Positions 27,266 through 36,984 of a DNA stretch of 64,000 nt are shown piece by piece. The notes beneath the pieces were generated by a model. The model was not told the origin of the DNA. It worked only from the letters and a program-made list of their open reading frames with translations, and searched no databases. Made by a program: the position numbers and the translations under genes. Within the stretch, counting starts at the first letter, position 1; the number at the start of each line of letters is the position of its first letter. The stretch is from Alcaligenes aquatilis. GTDB lineage: Bacteria; Pseudomonadota; Gammaproteobacteria; Burkholderiales; Burkholderiaceae_B. Location of the stretch: positions 1,612,001 through 1,676,000 of the forward strand of contig NZ_CP022390.1 in assembly GCF_003076515.1 (NCBI RefSeq), read 5' to 3'.

Positions 27266-29329
27266 TCAAGCTCCTACTGCCGCTTGAGCCGGCAATGGCT
27301 GGTAGGGGGTCTGGGCAGAATGCGGCTCTGTGCTGCGGCGCGCTTTCAACACGCAACGTATGCCAAAGAACACCATGCTCAAGACCACGAAAATGAACAG
27401 ACCACACAAGGTGGAGTTCACGTAATCGTTGAAAATGACCTGCTGCATCTGCTCCAGTGATTTGGCCGGTGCCATGACGGTTTGTTCGGCCAGACCTTGC
27501 TGGTACACCTTGGCGTGGGCCAAAAAGCCGATCTTGGGATCGGGGTGGAACATTTTCTGAAAGCCCGCCACCAGTGTGCAAATCAGTAGCCAGAGAGTGG
27601 GAACCACGGTCACCCATGCGTAGCGGTCTTTCTTCATCTTAAAGAGCACCACCGTCCCCAAGACCAGCGCCACTGCCGCCAGCATCTGGTTGGCAATACC
27701 GAACAAGGGCCACAAGGTATTGATGCCGCCCAACGGATCGACCACGCCCTGATACAGGAAGTAGCCCCACGCCGCCACGCACAAGGAAGTGGCAATCAAG
27801 TTGGCAACCAGAGACTCCGTACGCCGCAAGCCCGGAACAAAGGTGCCCATCAAATCTTGCAGCATAAAACGACCTGCACGCGTACCGGCGTCTACGGCCG
27901 TCAGAATGAACAAGGCTTCAAACAAAATGGCGAAGTGGTACCAGAAGCTCATCATCGCAGGCCCGCCGATGACGTTATGCAAGATGAAGGCCATACCTAC
28001 GGCCAGAGTAGGAGCACCACCGGCACGAGAAATGATGCTGTTTTCACCCACGTCACTGGCCATTTGGGTCAGGTCAGCCGGTGTAATCAAAAAGCCCCAG
28101 CTGGACACCACTTGCGCGGCCTGTTCGGGCGTGGTGCCAATCAAGGCAGCCGGGCTATTCATGGCGTAGTAAATGCCAGGCTCGATAACGCAAGCGGCCA
28201 CCAACGCCATGATGGCCACAAAGGACTCCATCAGCATGCCACCGTAACCGATGTAGCGCGCCTGGGTTTCGTTCTCGATCATCTTGGGCGTGGTACCCGA
28301 GGAAATCAAGGCATGGAAACCGGACACGGCACCGCAAGCAATGGTGATGAACAAGAAGGGGAACAAGCTACCGGACCAGACTGGACCGGTGCCATCAATA
28401 AACTGGGTGGTGGCGGGCATTTTCAGCTCGGGTGCCACGATCACAATCCCGATGGCCAGCCCCACAATGGTGCCAATTTTCAGGAAAGTGGACAGATAGT
28501 CACGCGGCGCCAGCAACAGCCACACGGGCAGCACGGCAGCGATAAAGCCGTAGATAATCAACGCCCAGGTCAGCTCTTCGCCATTCAGGGTAAAGAATGG
28601 CCCCCAAGTTGGATGTGCAGCTACGTCCTGACCATACACAATGGTGGCCAGCAGGAAGATCAGCCCAATCACCGAGACCTCGCCAATGCGGCCTGGCCTT
28701 AAGAAACGCAGATAAATCCCCATGAAGATAGCCAGCGGAATCGTTGCTGCCACCGTGAAGGTGCCCCACGGCGAGTTGATCAAGGCCTTGACCACAATCA
28801 GCGCCAGCACCGCCAGGATGATGACCATAATCAGAAAAGCGCCAAACAGCGCGATCACACCCGGCACCGTGCCCAGTTCGGACTTGATCAAATCCCCCAG
28901 CGAGCGCCCGTCACGGCGCATGGAGATGAACAGAACCGTGAAGTCCTGCACCGCCCCCGCAAACACCACGCCGGCCAGAATCCAGAGCATGCCGGGCAAA
29001 TACCCCATTTGCGCTGCCAGCACCGGCCCCACCAATGGACCAGCACCTGCAATTGCAGCAAAATGGTGCCCAAAGAGCACATGTTTATTGGTCGGTACGT
29101 AGTCCAGACCATCGTTATGACGCCAGGCTGGCGTCATGCGGGTAGCGTCCAGCTCAAAGACCTTACGAGCAATGAAACGACTGTAGTAACGATAGGCAAT
29201 TAAATAGACGCAGACTGCCGCGACGACGATCCATAGAGCATTGATGCTCTCCCCCCGGCTCAGAGCTACCGTCCCCAGGGAAAAGGCCCCCAGCATCGCA
29301 ACCAGCACCCAAATCAGATGCTGTTTCAT
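27266..29329 (-). CDS. cstA: CstA/BtsT-family pyruvate (and peptide) transporter
   Basis: 687 residues with about 16-18 membrane helices, close in length to E. coli CstA (701). Family blocks: SRGESINALWIVVAAVCVYLIAYRYYS, VLFGHHFAAIAGAGPLVGPVLAAQMGYLPG, QDFTVLFISMRRDGRSLG and SGFHALISSGTTPKMI. It imports pyruvate and possibly peptides under carbon starvation. The ATG at 29329 fits the family N-terminus and has GAGGG upstream; an in-frame ATG at 29353 has an even better SD (GGAG, 5 nt) and would add 8 residues. Forms an operon with the YbdD-like gene. Confidence 0.94.
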   Translation of the reverse strand: MKQHLIWVLVAMLGAFSLGTVALSRGESINALWIVVAAVCVYLIAYRYYSRFIARKVFELDATRMTPAWRHNDGLDYVPTNKHVLFGHHFAAIAGAGPLVGPVLAAQMGYLPGMLWILAGVVFAGAVQDFTVLFISMRRDGRSLGDLIKSELGTVPGVIALFGAFLIMVIILAVLALIVVKALINSPWGTFTVAATIPLAIFMGIYLRFLRPGRIGEVSVIGLIFLLATIVYGQDVAAHPTWGPFFTLNGEELTWALIIYGFIAAVLPVWLLLAPRDYLSTFLKIGTIVGLAIGIVIVAPELKMPATTQFIDGTGPVWSGSLFPFLFITIACGAVSGFHALISSGTTPKMIENETQARYIGYGGMLMESFVAIMALVAACVIEPGIYYAMNSPAALIGTTPEQAAQVVSSWGFLITPADLTQMASDVGENSIISRAGGAPTLAVGMAFILHNVIGGPAMMSFWYHFAILFEALFILTAVDAGTRAGRFMLQDLMGTFVPGLRRTESLVANLIATSLCVAAWGYFLYQGVVDPLGGINTLWPLFGIANQMLAAVALVLGTVVLFKMKKDRYAWVTVVPTLWLLICTLVAGFQKMFHPDPKIGFLAHAKVYQQGLAEQTVMAPAKSLEQMQQVIFNDYVNSTLCGLFIFVVLSMVFFGIRCVLKARRSTEPHSAQTPYQPLPAQAAVGA

Positions 29330-29564
29330 AAAACCGCCCTCTTCTGTGCGCATACAAGCTCCACGATTTGCATTAAGTAAGTCTGTCACCCACTTTTTCT
29401 TCTGGCTGCACTTCTGATCTGAAGAAGTTGCCAGCTGCCGGTACAAGAGACGCTACACCGCGCGGGCTTAGCGTTCTTGCTGGGTCAGCACAGTTGCTTG
29501 ATCCCGTGCATTTCCCGTACCAGCAGTGTTGAAAGCGCGCCAAAGCGCACTTTCCAAAAAGGTG

Positions 29565-29588
29565 TCGGCGCGCCCGAAGGCGCGCCGA
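29565..29588 (-). other. 10-bp hairpin with UUCG-type loop, possible end of an unannotated transcript
   Basis: On the minus strand TCGGCGCGCC and GGCGCGCCGA enclose TTCG, a C(UUCG)G stable tetraloop, followed by CACCTTTTTGG. It looks like an intrinsic terminator, but no gene ends here: it lies 240 bp upstream of cstA and about 280 bp before ehuB. It may terminate a small RNA made from about 29600-29800 or cap the cstA leader. Confidence 0.4.
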
Positions 29589-29776
29589 ACTTATTCATGA
29601 ATCAACCTGAGGTAGGCACAAGTCAGGCGCTTTTGAGAGGGCAAGCGCTCTTGAATCCTTGGGAGCATAGTGAAAACGCGCACTCAAGACACCGCGCATT
29701 TTCCCTAAGATCAACTACTTTGCTTATATAGAAATTCTAATCAGTTCTTTTGATCGATAGTTTCTATCCATTTAAT

Positions 29777-29806
29777 TTGAGTACGAATGATTTTATGCGC
29801 TATGAT
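29777..29806 (+). promoter_or_regulatory. Candidate sigma70 promoter of the ehu operon
   Basis: TTGAGT (29777-29782), 18-bp spacer, TATGAT (29801-29806), 66 bp before the ehuB ATG. TTTCGT/ACGAAA arms (29820-29848) follow in the untranslated region. Confidence 0.45.
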
Positions 29807-29871
29807 TTCCCTGCAAATCTTTCGTAAAACAAATCATTTATAACGAAATGGTATAGGCGAAAAAAGGACTC

Positions 29872-30738
29872 ATGATGAAACTACAATCCAAGCCCCTCTG
29901 CGCGCTGGCCTTTGCCCTGATGGGCACCATGGCCGCCGCTTCCAGCGCCCAAGCTGTCACGCTGGAACAAGTCAAAGAGCGCGGCGTGATTCGCGTCGCC
30001 GTTGCTAATGAAATTCCGTACGGATATATGGACATGTCCGGCAAAGCCCAAGGTGCCGGCCCTGAAGTGGCCCAGGCCATCATGGAGCGCCTGGGTGTCA
30101 AAGAAATCAAATGGGAAACCGCCAATTTCGGCTCCCTGATTCCCGGCCTGCAAGCCAAACGCTTTGATATGGTGGCTGCTGAAATGGCCATCCTGCCGCA
30201 ACGCTGCAATACCGTGCTGTTCTCCGAGCCCAACAGCTCTTACGGCGAAGGCCTGCTGGTGGCCAAGGGCAATCCCAAGAACATCCACTCTTACGAAGAC
30301 TTCGCCAAGACCGATCACAAGATTGCCATCATGGCGGGAGCCGATCAGCTAGAGATGATGCAGGCCCTGGGTGTGCCTGACGCGCGCATGGTCACCATTT
30401 CCAACAACGCCGATGCCATCTCGACCGTAGCCACAGGTCGTGCCGATGCCTATGCGGCTACCGGCCAGACTGCCAGCGACCTGGCCTCCAAAGGAGATGG
30501 CAAGGTGGAACTGGCTGCCGAATTCAAGGATCCCATCATCAATGGCAAGCCGGTCCGTAGCTGGGGCGGTTTTACCTTTGCCAAGGAGTCCGAGGACCTG
30601 CGTGATGCCGTCAACAAGGAACTGGCTGAGTTCAAAAAAACCGATGAATGGAAAGCCATCCTGAGCAAGCATGGCTTTACCGAAGAAGACGTCAAGCATT
30701 CGTTTGAGAAATCCACGGAACAGCTGTGTAAAGCCTGA
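29872..30738 (+). CDS. ehuB: Ectoine/hydroxyectoine ABC transporter, substrate-binding protein
   Basis: 288 residues. A Sec signal peptide covers about 1-28 (ALAFALMGTMAAASSAQA); the rest is a family 3 solute-binding protein, beginning VTLEQVKERGVIRVAVANEIPYGYMD. The YGYMD, GLQAKRFDMVAAEMAILPQRC and GRADAYAATGQTASDL blocks are those of EhuB, which binds ectoine and hydroxyectoine in the periplasm. First gene of ehuBCDA. AAGGA lies 3 nt before the first ATG and 6 nt before the second, so translation may start one codon later. Ligand assignment is supported by the neighbouring ect genes. Confidence 0.92.
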   Translation: MMKLQSKPLCALAFALMGTMAAASSAQAVTLEQVKERGVIRVAVANEIPYGYMDMSGKAQGAGPEVAQAIMERLGVKEIKWETANFGSLIPGLQAKRFDMVAAEMAILPQRCNTVLFSEPNSSYGEGLLVAKGNPKNIHSYEDFAKTDHKIAIMAGADQLEMMQALGVPDARMVTISNNADAISTVATGRADAYAATGQTASDLASKGDGKVELAAEFKDPIINGKPVRSWGGFTFAKESEDLRDAVNKELAEFKKTDEWKAILSKHGFTEEDVKHSFEKSTEQLCKA

Positions 30739-30840
30739 TCCTTCACCTGCGGGTAAGGCGGCCGCACGGGCCTGCGCGGCTCCTTGCAAGGGCCAACAGA
30801 GCATTCAACGTGCGTCGCCTGCCCTTGTCTGGAACCTGAT

Positions 30841-31512
30841 ATGGATTGGTTAAGTTACAGCTTGCCCCTGATGGAAGGGGCCTGGGTCACCATACAACTC
30901 ACCCTGTATTCAACCGTGGTGGGAGCTATCGCCGCCTTTGCTCTGGGCATAGGCCGGCTGTCCCACTCGGTCGCCCTGCGCTCTTTGTCCATCACGATTA
31001 TTGAAGTTTTTCGCGGCACCTCTTTATTGGTACAACTGTTCTGGCTGTACTTTGCCCTGCCGATTCTGGGCGAGTCCATGGGTCTGGACTGGCGTCTGGA
31101 CCCGGTCGTGGCTGGCACCCTGGCCTTGGGCCTGAACATTGGCGCCTATGGTGCCGAAGTGGTACGTGGGGCTATTCAGGCCGTGCCACACTCCCAACTG
31201 GAAGCCGCCAAGGCCCTGGACTTTACGGAGCGCCAAACCCTGTGGCGCATCAGCCTGCCCCAGGCCATCCCCGAGATGATGCCCAGCTTCGGGAATCTGG
31301 CCGTGCAGAATCTGAAAGATACGGCCCTGGTCTCTTTGATCAGCTTGGGGGACTTGAGCTTTAGAGCTGAACAAATACGCAACTTCACCCAGGACAGCAC
31401 CACCATCTACACCTTGCTCTTGCTGATGTACTTTGGCATGGCACTGGTACTGACCGTCCTGATGAAATTGCTGGAACGCGCAACCGGCCGCTGGCGCGCG
31501 CAAAGGAGCTGA
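30841..31512 (+). CDS. ehuC: Ectoine/hydroxyectoine ABC transporter, permease EhuC
   Basis: 223 residues, about five membrane helices, HisM/GlnP-type amino-acid permease. WVTIQLTLYSTVVGAIAAFALGIGR is the first helix, and the ATPase-coupling EAA loop is EAAKALDFTERQTLWRISLPQAIPEMMPS. It pairs with EhuD to form the channel. Start chosen at MDWLSYSLPLMEGAW; the 19 earlier codons of the frame are Cys/Pro-rich and lack homology. 102 bp separate it from ehuB, with no terminator visible. Confidence 0.92.
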   Translation: MDWLSYSLPLMEGAWVTIQLTLYSTVVGAIAAFALGIGRLSHSVALRSLSITIIEVFRGTSLLVQLFWLYFALPILGESMGLDWRLDPVVAGTLALGLNIGAYGAEVVRGAIQAVPHSQLEAAKALDFTERQTLWRISLPQAIPEMMPSFGNLAVQNLKDTALVSLISLGDLSFRAEQIRNFTQDSTTIYTLLLLMYFGMALVLTVLMKLLERATGRWRAQRS

Positions 31513-31514
31513 AC

Positions 31515-32207
31515 ATGCTGTTTGGTATTGAATGGGACACCAGCAGCAACGGAGCATTTGCGCTGTCTATCCTGCCTATCTTACTCAAAGGCTTATGGGT
31601 CACCATCCAGGCCGCTGTGCTAGGCTTCGGTGTGGCCGCGGTGCTAGGACTGATTCTGGCCGGCCTGAAAAGCGTGCGTTTGCGCCTGATTTCCTGGCCC
31701 GCCTATGTACTGACCGAATTCCTGCGCGACACGCCTTTGCTGGTGCAACTGTTTTTCCTGTACTACGTGCTGCCGGACTACGGCATCGTGCTACCCGCCT
31801 TTCTGACCGGCGCGCTGGCGCTGGGGGTGCAATACAGCGCGTATCTGTCTGAAGTCTATCGAGCCGGTCTGGAGTCTGTTACTCACGGCCAGACTGAAGC
31901 CGCTCGCGCGCTGGATATTTCTCCGCTGCGCACCTTTATGGTCATCACCCTGCCCCAGGCTATCCCGCGCATCATCCCGGCCATGGGTAATTACCTGGTG
32001 TCCATCATGAAGGACGTGCCCGTGCTCTCTGTCGTATCGGTGCTGGAAGTCCTGAACGTGGCCAAGATTATTGGTGACCGCACTTTTAACTACATCATTC
32101 CCCTGTCCATGGTGGGCGGCCTGTACCTGCTGCTGACCCTCCTGGCTTCGGCTGGGGTACGAGCGCTGGACCAGCGCTTGCCCAAGCAAGGAATTCCCCT
32201 GCGATGA
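31515..32207 (+). CDS. ehuD: Ectoine/hydroxyectoine ABC transporter, permease EhuD
   Basis: 230 residues, second HisM-type permease, with its own EAA loop ([29 protein letters not shown]) and the family-typical ending. It starts 2 bp after ehuC and overlaps ehuA by 4 bp (ATGA), so translation is probably coupled. The two permeases are clearly related but distinct, as expected for a heterodimeric channel. Confidence 0.92.
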   Translation: MLFGIEWDTSSNGAFALSILPILLKGLWVTIQAAVLGFGVAAVLGLILAGLKSVRLRLISWPAYVLTEFLRDTPLLVQLFFLYYVLPDYGIVLPAFLTGALALGVQYSAYLSEVYRAGLESVTHGQTEAARALDISPLRTFMVITLPQAIPRIIPAMGNYLVSIMKDVPVLSVVSVLEVLNVAKIIGDRTFNYIIPLSMVGGLYLLLTLLASAGVRALDQRLPKQGIPLR

Positions 32208-32989
32208 CTGACACTACAAACCCCATCATTCAATTTGACAATGTCACCAAGAAATTCGGTGATGTCACTGTCCTGGATGCCTTGAACTTCCAAGTAGAGC
32301 CTGGTGAGAAAGTCACCATCATCGGCCCTTCCGGTTCTGGTAAATCCACGGTACTGCGTATCCTGATGACGCTGGAAACCATTGACGAAGGCGTCATCAC
32401 GGTAGCAGGCAAACCTCTCTGGCACGAACGAGTTGATGACAAGCTGGTGCCCGCCAGCCAAAACCATTTGCGCGAAATGCGCAAGGAAATGGGCATGGTG
32501 TTCCAGCAGTTCAACCTGTTCCCGCACATGACGGTGATGCGCAACGTCACCGAAGCGCCCACCCATGTGCTGGGCCTGTCCAAAGAACAGGCGCGCGAGC
32601 GGGCCACCAAATATCTGGATCTGGTGGGTCTGATCGACCATGCGGACAAATTCCCCAGCCAGCTCTCTGGCGGGCAGCAACAGCGCGTCGGCATTGCTCG
32701 AGCCCTGGCCATGGAACCGAACATTCTTCTATTTGACGAGCCAACCTCGGCTCTAGACCCGGAACTGGTGGGCGAAGTGCTGGGCGTGATCCAAAAGCTG
32801 AGTCAGGAACAGGATCTGACAATTTTGCTGGTGACCCACGAAATGCAATTTGCCAAGGAAGTCTCAGACCGCGTCTGCTTCTTTGATAAAGGCGTGATCG
32901 TGGAATCCGGCCCGCCCGAACAAGTATTCTGCAACCCGCAGGAAGCACGAACGCAGGCGTTCTTGAGCAACTTTATTCAGGCGGCGTGA
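32204..32989 (+). CDS. ehuA: Ectoine/hydroxyectoine ABC transporter, ATP-binding protein
   Basis: 261 residues. Walker [10 protein letters not shown] near 45, Q-loop [14 protein letters not shown], signature [16 protein letters not shown], Walker [15 protein letters not shown] and the H-loop TH at about 212 are all intact. Drives uptake through EhuC/EhuD. Last gene of ehuBCDA. There is no accessory domain. The end is 374 bp from the convergent DUF2239 gene. Confidence 0.93.
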   Translation: MTDTTNPIIQFDNVTKKFGDVTVLDALNFQVEPGEKVTIIGPSGSGKSTVLRILMTLETIDEGVITVAGKPLWHERVDDKLVPASQNHLREMRKEMGMVFQQFNLFPHMTVMRNVTEAPTHVLGLSKEQARERATKYLDLVGLIDHADKFPSQLSGGQQQRVGIARALAMEPNILLFDEPTSALDPELVGEVLGVIQKLSQEQDLTILLVTHEMQFAKEVSDRVCFFDKGVIVESGPPEQVFCNPQEARTQAFLSNFIQAA

Positions 32990-33143
32990 ACGCTAACACT
33001 GCGTCACTTGAGCGTGGCTCTCCCCTGAACCGCGCTCAAACGGCTTTTTCCAAAAAAATAGTCAATCTCCTGCAAAGGCTCCGTAGAGGGAGCTCTCCAA
33101 ACCTGCACGGCGACGGGCCAGCCCTCCCAGGTAATCCGCCTTA

Positions 33144-33344
33144 TCAGCAAAAGCCAAAAACGAATCTGTGCTTTGTCGCTAAACCAGCATAGCCAGATCC
33201 CGTCGCCCCTGTTTCGGACCAATCAAGAATGGGCCGCCTGAACCCAAAAACTGGCCGCCGCTTGCGTGCGTCGCGCATGACAAAGGCACGACCTAATGCC
33301 TGAGTCGGCTCCAGATACACATGTGGCTGAGGCTTGGTGCTCAT
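33144..33344 (-). pseudogene. Remnant of a small protein gene, possibly DUF1330 type
   Basis: A 66-codon frame starts at an ATG 18 bp after the DUF2239 stop. The first 24 residues (PHVYLEPTQALGRAFVMRD) resemble the start of DUF1330 proteins, which continue with a VVMLNLLRFR block; here the sequence instead turns into an Arg-rich stretch with no homology. I read it as the 5' end of a gene joined to unrelated DNA. The DUF1330 match is from memory and is weak evidence. Confidence 0.35.
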
Positions 33345-33362
33345 GCTCTCTGTCCCCAAGTC

Positions 33363-33974
33363 TTATTCAAGCAAGGATGTCGCCGGAGCTTCAGCCAGTT
33401 TGATAGCATGCTCACGCACATCTTCCGGCCAGGCTGCCAGCAGTTGTTTGAATCGCTCCCACTCATCGGCAAACAAGGCTCGCATGGCTTCTTCAAAGCC
33501 GGGCAAATCGCCACCGATTGCCGTCATGAAGTTATAGACCCGCTCTTGCGCCTGACGACGCTGATCTTTGGCGGCACTGGCTCGGCGGGCTTGTTCCACC
33601 AGTTTGCGTAGGGCAACCGATGCACCTCCAGGCTGGGTTGCCAGCCAATCCCAATGTCGTGGCAACAAGGTCACCTCGCGGGGGACGACGCCCAGCTTGG
33701 GGCGACCACGGCTTCGTGGGGCCTCTTCTTTTATCTGCTCAAGCTCAGGTTCAGGGACGTCCACAGACGCATAGCGTTGCGCCAGCTCTTCGTCCGTCCC
33801 GTGCGTATTCACATCCACGAAGCGGCCCGTCTCATCGTCAAAGATCAACACGGGATCGTTAACCTGGCTTTCCAGCACTTTTTTCACGGCCAGCACATTG
33901 ACCAGCATGGAACCGTGCGCGATACGGCGGTGGCCCATAAAGCTGGTGTAAGTATGGGGATAAGTCGTTTTCAT
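33363..33974 (-). CDS. DUF2239 family protein
   Basis: 203 residues, soluble, no membrane segment. The N-terminal half has HRRIAHGSMLVNVLAVKKVLE and DPVLIFDDETGRFVDVNTHGTDEELAQRYA; the middle is a charged linker with GRPKLGVVPREVTLLPRHWDWLATQPGGASVALRKLVEQARR, which is family-typical and looks like a DNA- or nucleic-acid-related helical module. Function is unknown. It sits between the uptake and synthesis genes for ectoine, but with its own promoter and a CCGGGTA-type operator pair, so a link to osmotic stress is not shown. Confidence 0.8.
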   Translation of the reverse strand: MKTTYPHTYTSFMGHRRIAHGSMLVNVLAVKKVLESQVNDPVLIFDDETGRFVDVNTHGTDEELAQRYASVDVPEPELEQIKEEAPRSRGRPKLGVVPREVTLLPRHWDWLATQPGGASVALRKLVEQARRASAAKDQRRQAQERVYNFMTAIGGDLPGFEEAMRALFADEWERFKQLLAAWPEDVREHAIKLAEAPATSLLE

Positions 33975-34007
33975 AGCAAAACCAATGCGTCAAGTAAGAA
34001 GGCCCTA

Positions 34008-34049
34008 TTTTTACCCGGGTATTATTAATCAGTCAATATTATCCGGGTA
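34008..34049 (-). promoter_or_regulatory. Promoter of the DUF2239 gene with two CCGGGTA-type operator sites
   Basis: On the minus strand TTGACT (34036-34031), 17-bp spacer, TAAAAA (34013-34008). The palindrome TACCCGGGTA (34012-34021) fills the end of the spacer, and a near copy TATCCGGGTA (34040-34049) lies just upstream of the -35, centres 28 bp apart. This geometry fits a repressor that brackets the -35. Confidence 0.5.
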
Positions 34050-34262
34050 TAAATAAAATGGGCCAGTTAGGTGCATTGAAGCCACTGATCCTGGCCAGCA
34101 AGCATCTCAAATGATTCCGACCTAAGCCATGACCAAAGAATTGTCTGCGCTCACTGCTTTCCTGGGCCCAGACCCGTCAATGCGATCAAGACCAATAGTC
34201 CGCCCACAACCCGGTCCTAGAGACTGGCCGCCTCATCCCCTTATGCAAAGTCTTGAATACAC

Positions 34263-34300
34263 AAAAAACGCCCCCTAGAAACAAATCCAGGGAGCGTTTT
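34263..34300 (-). terminator. Terminator of the ect operon
   Basis: On the minus strand AAACGCTCCCT pairs with AGGGGGCGTTT (34299-34289 with 34276-34266), 11 bp with one G-U, 12-nt loop, then TTTTTT-type tail. It lies about 45 bp past the ectD stop. The 300 bp between it and the DUF2239 promoter hold no gene I can support. Confidence 0.8.
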
Positions 34301-34342
34301 ATCCGGCCAAATCTGCACGCAAGGTACAGACCTTCTTCGTGC

Positions 34343-35269
34343 TTAGGACTCCAGCAACGGCCCACTCAATGGCGTCAGGACAGGGAACTGTCCGCGAGTC
34401 GCCACATGAGCAGGACGGGGTGTCAGCCCCTGCTTGGGATCGCCCACGCAGTTCTCCATGCTGTTATAGACCGTAAACACATTGGCTCGTGGCCAAGGCG
34501 AGATATTGCTGGCCGAGCCATGCAAGGTATTGCAGTCAAAAAAGATCACCGAACCGGCCTTAGCCGTAATGGCCTCAATGCCGCCTTGATCCACCAGCAA
34601 ACGCAGGCTGATCGGATCGGGCACGCCATACTCCTGCTTGCGCAAGGATTCCTTGTAATGGTTGTCCGGTGTCTGCCCCGTGCACGAGATGAACTGGCGG
34701 TGCGAGCCCGGCACCAGCATCAAGGGGCCATTGCACACATTATTGTCCGTCAGCAGCACCGAGCAACTTAATGCGCGCATCTGCGGCATGCCATCTTCGA
34801 TATGCCAGGTCTCGAAGTCCGAGTGCCAGTAAAACTCCTTGCCGGTAAAGCCCGGTTTCAGGTTGGCACGGGACTGATGCACATACACCTCCGAGCCCAG
34901 AATCTGGCGAGCCACATCCAGCACACGTGGATCCCGCACCAGGCGGGCAATCAACTCGCTAAGTTCATGCACCCGGAAGATCGAGCGCACGGCCTGACTG
35001 CCTTTTTCCACCACGGCCTCTTCACGGGACAAGATGCCGGGATCCGCACTCATCGCCTCCACATTGCCCAGCAAGGCTTGCACTTCCTGCGCATTGAACA
35101 AATCGGGCAGCAGCAAAAAGCCGTTGTCCTCATACTCCCGCAGTTGGGACTTGTTCAAAGGCTGGCTACCTACCGGGTCCGGATACACCACCGGCTCCTG
35201 GCGGCTGACGATGGCCGCCGTTCGTTCTGTACGGGATGTGTACAGATCGCTCATGGTCACTGTCATCAT
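34343..35269 (-). CDS. ectD: Ectoine 5-hydroxylase
   Basis: 308 residues. An Fe(II)/2-oxoglutarate dioxygenase that turns ectoine into 5-hydroxyectoine. The iron ligands are H149 and D151 in FYWHSDFETWH and H250 in FFDCNTLHGSASN; the family signature spans about 145-165. QSRANLKPGF and PGSHRQFI are further EctD blocks. Fourth gene of ectRABCD. Two ATG codons in tandem: AAGGAG is 3 nt before the first and 6 nt before the second (35266), which may be the true start. No degradation genes (doe) are nearby. Confidence 0.95.
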   Translation of the reverse strand: MMTVTMSDLYTSRTERTAAIVSRQEPVVYPDPVGSQPLNKSQLREYEDNGFLLLPDLFNAQEVQALLGNVEAMSADPGILSREEAVVEKGSQAVRSIFRVHELSELIARLVRDPRVLDVARQILGSEVYVHQSRANLKPGFTGKEFYWHSDFETWHIEDGMPQMRALSCSVLLTDNNVCNGPLMLVPGSHRQFISCTGQTPDNHYKESLRKQEYGVPDPISLRLLVDQGGIEAITAKAGSVIFFDCNTLHGSASNISPWPRANVFTVYNSMENCVGDPKQGLTPRPAHVATRGQFPVLTPLSGPLLES

Positions 35270-35284
35270 GCTCTCCTTAGGTCT

Positions 35285-35677
35285 TCAGTCTTCCACGATG
35301 GCTGGGTAAACCCCTTTCTCATCGTGAACTTCCTGGCCGGTCAAGGGCGGATTGAATACGCAGATCACTCGCAGCGGCTCTTTACCACCACGCAGATAGT
35401 GTTCGTCGTGCTGGTCCAAAGCGTAGACCACGCCTGGGCCCAACTCGTATTTCTTGCCGTCGGCAACGGTTTCGATTTCACCATCGCCCTCGATGCACCA
35501 TACCGCTTCCAGGTGATTCTGGTAGTGGATGTGCGTCTCGGTGCCAGGAAAAATAACGGTTTCATGAAAGGAAAAACCCATGCCGTCTTTCTTGAGCAAA
35601 ACACGGCGGCTGACCCAGGTATCTGTACGCACCTCGTCGCGGGTTCCAATCACATCCTGTACGTTCTTCACCAACAT
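35285..35677 (-). CDS. ectC: L-ectoine synthase
   Basis: 130 residues, a cupin that closes the ring of N-gamma-acetyl-diaminobutyrate. The iron ligands known for this family fall at E57, Y85 and H93, exactly their usual numbers, within [16 protein letters not shown] and [15 protein letters not shown]. Its ATG overlaps the ectB stop by one base (TAATG). The frame has 19 more upstream codons inside ectB, which are not family-like. Confidence 0.96.
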   Translation of the reverse strand: MLVKNVQDVIGTRDEVRTDTWVSRRVLLKKDGMGFSFHETVIFPGTETHIHYQNHLEAVWCIEGDGEIETVADGKKYELGPGVVYALDQHDEHYLRGGKEPLRVICVFNPPLTGQEVHDEKGVYPAIVED

Positions 35678-36984
35678 TAGCGTGCTCCTCCAATCTTCAG
35701 AATCTTGGCTTGGCTGCCACGCTTGGACAGGCACTGCGCCACGCTGCGTTCAATAATGTCCAGCCCTTGAGTCAGCTCTTCATTGCTGATCGTCAGCGCA
35801 GGCAGCAGCTTCAGAACTTCGTCATGGGCGCCCGACGTTTCAACCACCAAACCCTGCTTGAAAGCCTGTGCGGCAATTTCATTGGCCAGACCAGCACCGG
35901 GTGGGGTCACCAGACCTTGGATCAGGCCGCGACCACGCACACTCAAGCCACGATCGGGGTAGCTGTGCACCAGATTTTCCAGCCAATCGCGCACTTGGCG
36001 CTCTTTACCCTGGATCTCGGCTTCAAAGTCCTCGTTGGCCCAGTAACTTTCCAGGGCTTGAGCGGCGGTCACGAACGCCAGGTTATTGCCACGGAAGGTA
36101 CCGTTATGGGCGCTGGGCTTCCACACATCCAGCTCAGGACGCAGCAAGACCAGGGACATGGGCAAGCCAAAGCCAGACAAGGATTTGGACAAGGTAATAA
36201 TGTCAGGGCTGATACCGGCCTGCTCGAAACTGAAGAAACGGCCAGTACGCCCGCAGCCGACCTGAATGTCATCGACAATCAGCAACATATCGTGCTCGCG
36301 GCACAGACGTTGCAGCTCACGCAACCAACGCTGTGTGGCAACGTTCACGCCCCCTTCACCTTGCACGGTTTCCACGATGACCGCGGCAGGATGGTCCAAA
36401 CCACTGCTGGGATCTTCCAGCAAACGTTCCAGATAAGCCATCGTATTGACGTCCGGGCCCAAGTACCCGTCATAGGGCATGAACGAGGTATTGCCAAGGG
36501 CGACACCTGCTGCACTACGAAACTTGGAATTCGCCGTCACTGCCAGGGAACCCGTGCTGACGCCGTGGAAACCGTGCGTAAAGGAAATCACATTCTGGCG
36601 ACCCTTGACCTGGCGTGCCAGTTTTAACGCCGCCTCCACGGCATTGGTGCCCGTCGGCCCGGTAAACTGCAAGCGGTAGTTCCACCCGCGTGGTTTGAGC
36701 AGAATTTTATCCACCGTTTCAAGAAAATACTTCTTGGCGCTGGTGGCCATGTCCAAACCATGTACCAAGCCGTCGGTGTTCAGGTATTCAATCAGCTTTT
36801 CTTTCAGATGGGGGTTGTTGTGCCCGTAGTTGAGCGTACCGGCCCCACTGAAAAAATCGATGTATTGCCGACCTGACTCGTCCTCCAAAACCGAGCCTCG
36901 GGCTTTGTTGAAAATGACCGGGAAGGACCGGACGTAGCCCCGTACTTCAGACTCCATCCGGTCGAATATTTTTAAATCAGTCAT
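35677..36984 (-). CDS. ectB: Diaminobutyrate-2-oxoglutarate transaminase
   Basis: 435 residues, class III PLP aminotransferase. It makes L-2,4-diaminobutyrate from aspartate semialdehyde and glutamate. Motifs: [63 protein letters not shown] and the PLP lysine in [12 protein letters not shown]. The start follows GGAGAGG. The frame extends 128 codons upstream across the ectA-ectB gap but without homology. A nested hairpin lies in that 97-bp gap. Confidence 0.96.
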   Translation of the reverse strand: MTDLKIFDRMESEVRGYVRSFPVIFNKARGSVLEDESGRQYIDFFSGAGTLNYGHNNPHLKEKLIEYLNTDGLVHGLDMATSAKKYFLETVDKILLKPRGWNYRLQFTGPTGTNAVEAALKLARQVKGRQNVISFTHGFHGVSTGSLAVTANSKFRSAAGVALGNTSFMPYDGYLGPDVNTMAYLERLLEDPSSGLDHPAAVIVETVQGEGGVNVATQRWLRELQRLCREHDMLLIVDDIQVGCGRTGRFFSFEQAGISPDIITLSKSLSGFGLPMSLVLLRPELDVWKPSAHNGTFRGNNLAFVTAAQALESYWANEDFEAEIQGKERQVRDWLENLVHSYPDRGLSVRGRGLIQGLVTPPGAGLANEIAAQAFKQGLVVETSGAHDEVLKLLPALTISNEELTQGLDIIERSVAQCLSKRGSQAKILKIGGAR

